Shown: in pieces, positions 6,600 to 11,266 of the stretch
How positions within the stretch are numbered: position 1 is the first letter of the stretch
How the letters are laid out: each line of letters opens with the position of its first letter
Assembly: GCA_013215525.1 (NCBI GenBank)
Contig: JABSQY010000054.1
Span: 1-11,266, forward strand
Reading direction: 5' to 3'
Length of the DNA: 11,266 nucleotides
DNA from: Nanoarchaeales archaeon
Lineage (GTDB): Archaea > Nanobdellota > Nanobdellia > Woesearchaeales > UBA583
The notes under the pieces: model-generated
Seen by the model: only the letters and a program-made list of their open reading frames with translations
Told to the model about the DNA's origin: nothing
The model's database searches: none
Made by a program: the position numbers and the translations under genes

Positions 6600-7778
6600 A
6601 TGGTAGCTATTTGTTTTTATTTTCAGGTTCATCAACCTTTTCGAGTTAAGGAATATAAAATTTTTGATATTGGGAAAAATGATAATTATTTTGATGATAA
6701 GTTAAATCATGATATTATGAGAAAGGTTGCACAGAAGTGTTATTTACCCATGAATAATTTATTACTTGAATTGATTGAAAAATATGATGGGAGTTTTAAA
6801 GTGGCTTTTTCGATTTCTGGAGTGGCAATTGAACAAATGGAATTGTATGCTCCTGATGTGCTTGAAAGTTTTAAAAAGCTTGCTCAGACTGGATGTGTTG
6901 AGTTTTTATCAGAGACTTATTACCATTCTTTATCTTTTTTATATTCTAAGGATGAGTTTAGGCGTCAAGTTGAAATGCATAGAGATAAAATACTTGAACA
7001 TTTTAATTATGTACCGAAAGTGTTTAGAAATACGGAATTAATTTATAATAATGAGTTAGCTAATTATATTGAAAATATGGGGTTTTCTGGAATTATTGCT
7101 GAGGGTTGGGAGAAACATTTAGGATTTAGAAGCCCGAATTTTGTTTATCATCCTAAAACGACTTCCGGAAATTTATCTTTACTTTTAAAAAATTATAAAT
7201 TATCTGATGACATTGCTTTTAGATTTTCAAATCAAGGTTGGGAGGAGTTCCCACTTACGGCTACGAAATTTTCTAAATGGGTTAATGATTTTAATGGGTG
7301 TGGAGATGTTATTAATTTGTTTATGGATTATGAAACTTTTGGAGAACATCAGTGGGAGTCAACTGGGATTTTTGAATTTATGAAACATTTACCAGATGAA
7401 ATTTTTAAACATCCGGATAATTGTTTTGTGACACCAAGTGAAGCTATTGAGAAATTTGATAAAAGAGATGAAGTTGACATTCATGAGTTTTTGAGTTGGG
7501 CAGATACAGAAAGAGATTTGTCCGCGTGGCTTGGAAATAAGTTACAAGATGAGACTGCAAAAGAAATTTTTAATATGGAGTCTAAAGTTTTAGCAACAAA
7601 TGATGAAAAGATAATTCATAGTTGGAGAAAGTTAACTACATCAGATCATTTTTATTATATGTGTACTAAATTTTGGGCAGATGGAGATGTTCATAAGTAC
7701 TTTAGCTGTTATGAGTCCCCATATGATGCTTATATTTTTTATATGAATGCGTTGCGGGACCTTGAACTTAGGATTTAA
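6600..7778 (+). CDS. GH57 family glycosidase (alpha-amylase/4-alpha-glucanotransferase type)
   Basis: Retaining alpha-glucan hydrolase or transferase of family GH57, 392 aa, near the short end of the family. Motif 1 is H-Q-P-F (11-14) after the I-C-F-Y-F-Q-V strand. The F-L-S-E-T-Y-Y-H-S-L segment is at 102-111. The catalytic nucleophile is E146 in F-R-N-T-E-L-I-Y. The acid/base is D243 in F-M-D-Y-E-T-F-G-E-H (241-250). The C-terminal helical part carries the family's W-A-D-T-E-R-D-L-S-A-W-L-G-N (296-309). No signal peptide, so cytosolic. Together with the preceding glycosyltransferase it suggests synthesis and breakdown or remodelling of an intracellular alpha-glucan. Whether it hydrolyses, disproportionates or branches cannot be told here. 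The start is fixed by a promoter about 24 nt upstream and by motif 1 so close to the N-terminus. Confidence 0.92.
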   Translation: MVAICFYFQVHQPFRVKEYKIFDIGKNDNYFDDKLNHDIMRKVAQKCYLPMNNLLLELIEKYDGSFKVAFSISGVAIEQMELYAPDVLESFKKLAQTGCVEFLSETYYHSLSFLYSKDEFRRQVEMHRDKILEHFNYVPKVFRNTELIYNNELANYIENMGFSGIIAEGWEKHLGFRSPNFVYHPKTTSGNLSLLLKNYKLSDDIAFRFSNQGWEEFPLTATKFSKWVNDFNGCGDVINLFMDYETFGEHQWESTGIFEFMKHLPDEIFKHPDNCFVTPSEAIEKFDKRDEVDIHEFLSWADTERDLSAWLGNKLQDETAKEIFNMESKVLATNDEKIIHSWRKLTTSDHFYYMCTKFWADGDVHKYFSCYESPYDAYIFYMNALRDLELRI

Positions 7779-7820
7779 TATTGTTTAGGGATTGTTTATG
7801 CTTTGGGATTGTTTTGAGAC

Positions 7821-7913
7821 GGATGCTTTTTGTCTAGAGTACTCACTTTTTTAGAATCGGATAGATATATATTCTAATCCGATTCAAAAAGTAAGCACTC
7901 TAAACAAAAATCC
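7821..7913 (-). ncRNA. 93-nt near-perfect hairpin, candidate structured RNA
   Basis: The left arm 7821-7862 and right arm 7877-7913 are inverted copies around a 14-nt A/T loop, giving about 37 bp with two small bulges on the left arm (3 and 2 nt). Within the 14-bp central block (TCTAGAGTACTCAC against the arm reading TTTAGAGTGCTTAC) there are three differences. All are A-C mismatches if the plus strand is transcribed but G-U wobbles if the minus strand is. This favours a minus-strand RNA whose structure is kept, though any C-to-T/A-to-G drift of an inverted repeat yields the same. No T-run follows the stem in either direction as in a simple terminator. Not recognised as a known family. A decayed inverted-repeat element is the alternative. 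Confidence 0.5.
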
Positions 7914-7978
7914 TCCTAAGTTCATCGTTCTTTGTTTTTTCTTCCTTTCTGTTTTTGATTATTTTTATTTGGGTTCAA

Positions 7979-7999
7979 GTCTCTGAGTTCTCACTTTTT
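7979..7999 (+). repeat. Third, direct copy of the hairpin arm
   Basis: GAGTTCTCACTTTTT and its preceding GTCT match the left arm of the hairpin (GAGTACTCACTTTTT, 7837-7851) with one substitution and a one-base length difference over about 21 nt. It could pair with the right arm in place of the left arm, so two mutually exclusive folds are possible. Confidence 0.55.
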
Positions 8000-8000
8000 G

Positions 8001-8028
8001 GCAACGGGTCCGAATCCCGTGCGACTCG
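8001..8028 (+). tRNA. tRNA 3'-end-like fragment (T-arm plus acceptor strand), probably not a functional tRNA
   Basis: ACGGG (8004-8008), a 7-base loop TCCGAAT (8009-8015) and CCCGT (8016-8020) form a 5-bp/7-base T-arm-like hairpin. GCGACTC (8021-8027) and G (8028) could be the acceptor 3' strand and discriminator. The loop has C where tRNAs have the conserved second T. I find no 5' acceptor partner (GAGTCGC) or D-arm upstream. TTCAAGT at 7974-7980 looks like an anticodon loop (CAA) but its flanks pair poorly. It is therefore a remnant, as at a tRNA integration site, the 3' half of a split tRNA, or merely a GC hairpin. Confidence 0.3.
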
Positions 8029-8034
8029 CGTATG

Positions 8035-8050
8035 TTTTTTGTTTTTATTT
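8035..8050 (+). terminator. T-run after the tRNA-like hairpin
   Basis: TTTTTTGTTTTTATTT directly follows the GC-rich hairpin. It could end a plus-strand transcript through oligo-T termination. The hairpin plus T-run also resembles an intrinsic terminator. Confidence 0.4.
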
Positions 8051-8060
8051 ATACAACACA

Positions 8061-8071
8061 TATTTTTAAAG
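8061..8071 (+). promoter_or_regulatory. TATA-like promoter of hsdM
   Basis: TATTTTTAAAG is centred about 26 nt before the ATG at 8093, with no SD, matching leaderless transcription of the hsdMS unit. Confidence 0.5.
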
Positions 8072-8092
8072 CCTTTTTTGTAAATTAACTTT

Positions 8093-9550
8093 ATGTTTGA
8101 GAAAGTTTTTAAAAATATTGATGACGTTTTGAGAAAGGAGTCTGGTTGTGGGTCAGAGCTTGATTATGTTGAGCAAACTTCATGGATTATTTTTCTAAAG
8201 TATTTAAAAGATTTAGATATTAAAAATTCTAAATATAAAGAGTTATTAGGTGAAGAACACCAAAATATTTTTTCTGATGATTTTTCTTGGGAAACTTGGG
8301 CTTGTCCTAAAAACTCTAAAGGAGAGATTGATTATAATATTTGTAGGAGTGGAGTTGATTTGATTACTTTTGTGAATAATGAGTTATTTCCTTATTTGGA
8401 AGGGTTTAAATCTGTTGAGGATTCTTCTTCCATTGAGTATAAGATTGGGGTTATTTTTTCAGAGATTAAAAATAGATTTCAAGATGGTTATAATTTACGT
8501 GAAGTTTTAGATTTAGTTGACGAGTTATCTTTTAATACTTCAGAGGAAGTTCATGAGATGAGTCATTTGTATGAAGCTAGAATTCAAAGAATGGGGAATG
8601 CTGGACGTAATGGTGGAGAGTATTATACTCCAAGACCATTAATTAAATCTATTGTTAATGTGATGGATTTGAAAGTTGGTGATACTATTTATGATGGTGC
8701 TTGTGGTTCTGCTGGATTTTTGTGTGAGGCTTTTAATTATTTAAGAGAAGGTCCTAATTCTTCAATGCTTCGTGCTGGTGATTTAGAGATTTTACAAAAG
8801 AAAACTTTGTATGGTCAAGAGAAAAAGAGTTTAGCATATATTATTGGAATTATGAATTTAATTTTACATGGTGTTGAGAGTCCAAATATTACAAGAGGAA
8901 ATACTCTTTCAGAGAATTCTAGAGATTATGAAGAAAAGGATAGACATGATGTTGTTTTAGCAAATCCTCCTTTTGGTGGAAAAGAGAGAGCTGAAGTTCA
9001 ACAAAATTTTGAGATTAAGGTTAGTGAAACAGCATATTTATTTGTTCAACATTTTTATAGAAAGTTAAAGGCAAATGGTCGAGCAGCAATTGTTATTAAA
9101 AATACTTGTTTGAGTAATGGTGATGCTAAAGCTTTAAGAAAATTATTACTTGAGAAAACTAATTTACATTCTATTTTAGATTTACCAGGTGGAACTTTTA
9201 CTGGCGCAGGTGTTAAGACTGTTGTTTTATTTTTTGATAAGATAAATACTGGAACAAAAAAGATTTGGTATTATCAATTAAATTTAGATAGAAATTTAGG
9301 AAAAACTAATCCTTTAAATTCTAGAGATATGGAAGAGTTTGAGAGATTGTTTAAGACTAAGGGAGATAGTGATAACTCTTGGAGTGTTGATGTATCTAAT
9401 ATTGATGTTGAGAATTATGATTTGAGTGTAAAAAATCCAAATGAGAAAGAAGAAGAACCTTTGAGAAGTCCTGAAGATATTTTAGAACATATTTCTATTT
9501 TGGATTTGGAAAGTTCTAGTTTACTTGAAGAAGTTAAAAAGTTAATTTAA
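8093..9550 (+). CDS. hsdM: Type I restriction-modification methyltransferase subunit HsdM
   Basis: N6-adenine DNA methyltransferase that, with HsdS, methylates a bipartite target. Length 485 aa is typical. The N-terminal helical domain (about 1-165) starts with the family's D-D-V-L-R-K-E-S-G segment. G-G-E-Y-Y-T-P-R (174-181) marks entry to the catalytic domain. SAM-binding motif I is Y-D-G-A-C-G-S-A-G-F (200-209), and the catalytic motif IV is N-P-P-F (291-294) followed by G-G. The helical tail beyond about 440 should contact HsdS. It forms an operon with hsdS, whose ATG begins one base after this stop. Unless an hsdR lies outside the window, the pair acts as a modification-only enzyme. Confidence 0.95.
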   Translation: MFEKVFKNIDDVLRKESGCGSELDYVEQTSWIIFLKYLKDLDIKNSKYKELLGEEHQNIFSDDFSWETWACPKNSKGEIDYNICRSGVDLITFVNNELFPYLEGFKSVEDSSSIEYKIGVIFSEIKNRFQDGYNLREVLDLVDELSFNTSEEVHEMSHLYEARIQRMGNAGRNGGEYYTPRPLIKSIVNVMDLKVGDTIYDGACGSAGFLCEAFNYLREGPNSSMLRAGDLEILQKKTLYGQEKKSLAYIIGIMNLILHGVESPNITRGNTLSENSRDYEEKDRHDVVLANPPFGGKERAEVQQNFEIKVSETAYLFVQHFYRKLKANGRAAIVIKNTCLSNGDAKALRKLLLEKTNLHSILDLPGGTFTGAGVKTVVLFFDKINTGTKKIWYYQLNLDRNLGKTNPLNSRDMEEFERLFKTKGDSDNSWSVDVSNIDVENYDLSVKNPNEKEEEPLRSPEDILEHISILDLESSSLLEEVKKLI

Positions 9551-9551
9551 A

Positions 9552-10757
9552 ATGGCTGATTGGGAAGTTAAAACATTGGGTGAAGTTTGTTTAATTGAAA
9601 GAGGAGGTTCTCCTAGACCAATTCAAAAATATTTAACTGATGATGAAAATGGAATTAATTGGATTAAAATTGGTGATACTAAAAATGTTACTAAATATAT
9701 TTATGAAACAAGACAAAAAATAATTCATGATGGAATTAAACGGTCAAGAATGGTAAATATTGGTGATTTCATTTTATCTAATTCTATGAGTTTTGGAAAA
9801 CCTTATATTATGAAAACTTCAGGGTGTATTCACGATGGTTGGCTAGTATTAAGAGAAAATAAAAAGTTAATTGATAAAGATTATTTATATTATCTTTTAT
9901 CTTCTCATATTATTTACAAACAATTTGACAATTTAGCAACAGGCTCAACAGTTAGAAATTTAAATATTCAATTAGTTAAAAAAGTTAAGATTTCATTTCC
10001 AACTTCAATTGAAGAGCAAAAAAGAATTGTAAAAATTTTAGATTCTACTTTTGAAAAAATTGATAAGTCAATTGAAAATACGAGAAAAAATTTGAAGAAT
10101 TCTAAAGAAGTCTTTGAAAGTTATTTGAATGATGTTTTTAGTTCTAATAAAAATTGTAAAACTGAAATTTTAGAAAATTTAACTGAAATAATCACAAAAG
10201 GTTCATCTCCGAGGTGGCAAGGAATTAATTATGTTCAAGAACCAGAATTATTATTTATTACAAGTAAAAATGTTGGTGAAGGAAAATTAATTATGAAAAA
10301 AAAACAATATCTAGAAATTAAATTTAATGATACACAAAAAAGGTCAATTTTAAAATATGGTGATGTTTTAACTAATATTGTCGGAGCTTCTATTGGAAGA
10401 ACTGCGATTTATAATTTAAATGAATTAGCAAATATTAATCAGGCAGTTTGTATATTACGATGTATAAATTCAAAATTATCTAATTCTTATCTGATGAATT
10501 TATTAAATTCACCTTATTTGAAAAAAATTTTACATGATAATGAAGTTGATGGAGCAAGAGCAAATTTAAGTTTAACTTTTTTCAAAAATTTAGAAATACC
10601 TTTACCAACACTTTTAGAACAGGAAAAAATAGTAAAACAACTTGATACTTTATCTGAAAAAACTAAAATGCTTGAGGGAATTTATTCTTCTAAATTAATT
10701 GATTTGGAGGATTTGAAGAAGAGTGTGCTGGAGCAGGCGTTTAGTGGAAAACTTTAG
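9552..10757 (+). CDS. hsdS: Type I restriction-modification specificity subunit HsdS
   Basis: Supplies sequence recognition for the methyltransferase. The 401-aa protein has the usual two-repeat design: target-recognition domain 1 (about 1-155, beginning W-E-V-K-T-L-G-E-V), a helical spacer (about 155-198, E-E-Q-K-R-I-V-K-I-L-D onward), domain 2 (about 205-355, with K-G-S-S-P-R-W-Q-G near 216-224) and a second helical spacer (E-Q-E-K-I-V-K-Q-L-D onward) ending in the common K-K-S-V-L-E-Q-A-F-S-G-K-L terminus. Both halves are complete, so two half-sites should be read; the bases recognised cannot be predicted. The start is one base after the hsdM stop with no SD, suggesting translational coupling. 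A T-rich run follows the stop. Confidence 0.95.
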   Translation: MADWEVKTLGEVCLIERGGSPRPIQKYLTDDENGINWIKIGDTKNVTKYIYETRQKIIHDGIKRSRMVNIGDFILSNSMSFGKPYIMKTSGCIHDGWLVLRENKKLIDKDYLYYLLSSHIIYKQFDNLATGSTVRNLNIQLVKKVKISFPTSIEEQKRIVKILDSTFEKIDKSIENTRKNLKNSKEVFESYLNDVFSSNKNCKTEILENLTEIITKGSSPRWQGINYVQEPELLFITSKNVGEGKLIMKKKQYLEIKFNDTQKRSILKYGDVLTNIVGASIGRTAIYNLNELANINQAVCILRCINSKLSNSYLMNLLNSPYLKKILHDNEVDGARANLSLTFFKNLEIPLPTLLEQEKIVKQLDTLSEKTKMLEGIYSSKLIDLEDLKKSVLEQAFSGKL

Positions 10758-10782
10758 TTTTTCTTTTCTTTTTCCATTTTTT
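10758..10782 (+). terminator. T-rich terminator after hsdS
   Basis: Right after the TAG there are repeated T-runs broken by single C residues (TTTTTCTTTTCTTTTT, then CCATTTTTT). This fits oligo-T termination of the hsdMS transcript ahead of the next promoter. Confidence 0.55.
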
Positions 10783-10814
10783 ACTATATTTTTAACTTTT
10801 ATAAAATTAATAAT

Positions 10815-10824
10815 CTTTATAAAG
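10815..10824 (+). promoter_or_regulatory. TATA box of the 42-codon gene
   Basis: CTTTATAAAG is a strong palindromic TATA element, centred about 25 nt before the ATG at 10845. This is the clearest promoter in the window and predicts a leaderless mRNA or a short RNA starting near 10845. Confidence 0.6.
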
Positions 10825-10844
10825 TTTAAAGTTTTAAATATATT

Positions 10845-10973
10845 ATGAAAAATTCAAAAACTATTCAAACTTGTGAAAATATTGCTAAAGCTTATACAGA
10901 TGAAATGAATAATATCTTCTCAACTCTTAGAGGAGAAACTCTAAGAGGTAAATTACATAATTTTAAAAAATAA
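10845..10973 (+). CDS. Small hypothetical protein, 42 aa
   Basis: I do not recognise this product. It reads M-K-N-S-K-T-I-Q-T-C at the N-terminus, is polar and predicted helical around residues 8-30, with one cysteine, no signal peptide or membrane segment, and a basic end (H-N-F-K-K). The case for a gene is a textbook TATA box at leaderless spacing and its own transcription unit after the hsdS terminator. Codons 27-35 contain a perfect 9-bp inverted repeat, so the locus might instead be a short RNA or an mRNA with a regulatory hairpin. It converges on the gene at the right edge, 15 nt away. Location beside hsdMS suggests accessory content; no function is proposed. Confidence 0.5.
   Translation: MKNSKTIQTCENIAKAYTDEMNNIFSTLRGETLRGKLHNFKK
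10924..10947 (+). repeat. Perfect 9-bp inverted repeat inside the 42-codon gene
   Basis: CTCTTAGAG (10924-10932) and CTCTAAGAG (10939-10947) are exact reverse complements with a GAGAAA loop. The dyad encodes the near-repeat T-L-R-G-E-T-L-R-G. As RNA it makes a compact 9-bp stem with a 6-base loop. Confidence 0.7.
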
Positions 10974-10988
10974 TTTTATTTTTAAAAT
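10960..10988. terminator. A/T dyad between convergent genes
   Basis: ATTTTAAAAAAT (10960-10971) can pair with ATTTTTAAAAT (10978-10988), with one extra A and a 6-nt loop. It covers the end of the 42-codon gene and abuts the stop of the minus-strand gene. Each strand offers T-runs, so it may end both transcripts. Confidence 0.35.
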
Positions 10989-11266
10989 TTAAAAACCTTT
11001 TATCAAACTTCCAATTAATTCTGTTACAAATGTTATAATTTCTTTAGCAGTTTCTTTTTTATTTTGATTATTTTCTTTAATTCTATCTCGCATAAGCTTT
11101 TTGTGTTCAAGTAGTTGTTTAATTATGTTATCAATGGTTTTATTTGATTCATCTAAACTAATAAGTAAATTGTCTAAACTTTGATAACAATCATATTTAA
11201 GTACTTCATTTTTACTTGGAAACATTCTTTTATCTTGAATTACATTAATTCTAAATATTGTTTTAT
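10989..11266 (-). CDS. Hypothetical protein, C-terminal part (runs off the right edge)
   Basis: Unrecognised. The first in-window ATG is at 11225 (78 aa), but the frame stays open through 13 further codons to the window edge (K-T-I-F-R-I-N-V-I-Q-D-K-R before the Met). The gene is probably longer and seen here only in its 3' part; a start at 11225 is the alternative, with a weak A/T box near 11251-11260. Visible residues form long polar helices, with a probable coiled coil from about the Leu-Asp-Asn-Leu-Leu segment through the Lys/Glu/Asn-rich stretch (I-K-Q-L-L-E-H-K-K-L-M-R-D-R-I), and an amphipathic or hydrophobic end (F-V-T-E-L-I-G-S-L-I-K-G-F). It converges with the 42-codon gene. It may belong to the accessory region of hsdMS. 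Confidence 0.5.
   Translation of the reverse strand, partial: KTIFRINVIQDKRMFPSKNEVLKYDCYQSLDNLLISLDESNKTIDNIIKQLLEHKKLMRDRIKENNQNKKETAKEIITFVTELIGSLIKGF

Larger units (their letters stand above)
7779..8092. other. 314-nt gene-free stretch between the GH57 gene and hsdM
   Basis: No convincing reading frame. From left to right it holds three copies of ATTGTTT (7780, 7791 and 7808, the last two preceded by GGG), a 93-nt hairpin (7821-7913), a pyrimidine/T-rich stretch (about 7918-7970), a third copy of the hairpin arm (7979-7999), a GC-rich tRNA-like hairpin (8001-8028), a T-run (8035-8050) and the hsdM TATA box. It marks the border between the metabolic genes and the restriction-modification region. 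Confidence 0.7.

Noticed and set aside
6775..7041. 88-codon plus-strand frame inside the GH57 gene
   Set aside because: Out-of-frame shadow of the GH57 gene, which keeps its catalytic motifs in the main frame.
7821..7999. CRISPR array
   Set aside because: Only three related segments, one inverted, with unequal spacing and no cas genes nearby.
278..10757. Transposase or integrase gene explaining the repeats
   Set aside because: None of the recognisable proteins is a recombinase, and the unknown small frames show no such motifs.

Overview
The window is very AT-rich (by eye roughly a quarter to 30% G+C) and uses the standard code. It most resembles a small-genome DPANN-type archaeon such as a Woesearchaeota/Pacearchaeota relative. 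The main argument is that Shine-Dalgarno sequences are absent while A/T-rich TATA-like boxes sit about 23-28 nt upstream of many start codons (uvrA, the GGDEF gene, the GH57 gene, hsdM, a 42-aa gene), which is the leaderless archaeal layout. The GT4 glycosyltransferase plus GH57 amylase pair and the T-run gene ends fit this. No ribosomal or other diagnostic marker is present, so a bacterial candidate phylum cannot be excluded.

Layout. (1) 1-560: a 106-codon hypothetical gene on the minus strand, then a second, displaced copy of the last 20 codons of uvrA, then a GC-rich foldable element of about 85 nt. Two 41-bp direct repeats flank the segment, so something appears to have been inserted or duplicated at the 3' end of uvrA. 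(2) 560-3451: full-length uvrA on the minus strand, divergent from (3) 3635-4567: a PAS-GGDEF protein (probable diguanylate cyclase) on the plus strand. (4) 4612-5028: a DoxX-like membrane protein on the minus strand, convergent with the GGDEF gene. (5) 5241-7778: a GT4/glycogen-synthase-like glycosyltransferase and a GH57 alpha-amylase-like glycosidase, probably a storage alpha-glucan module. (6) 7779-8092: a 314-nt gene-free stretch with a 93-nt near-perfect hairpin, a third partial copy of its arm, and a GC-rich hairpin resembling the 3' end of a tRNA. (7) 8093-10757: a type I modification-specificity pair (hsdM-hsdS) with no hsdR in view. (8) 10758-11266: a 42-codon gene with a clear promoter and an internal perfect dyad, converging on the 3' part of a hypothetical gene that runs off the right edge.

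The housekeeping/metabolic part (560-7778) and the accessory part (hsdMS onward) are separated by the odd intergenic stretch at 7779-8092. The two places most worth attention are the duplicated uvrA tail with its GC-rich insert, and the 7821-8028 hairpin/tRNA-like region just upstream of the hsdMS pair. No complete undescribed system can be demonstrated from the sequence alone.
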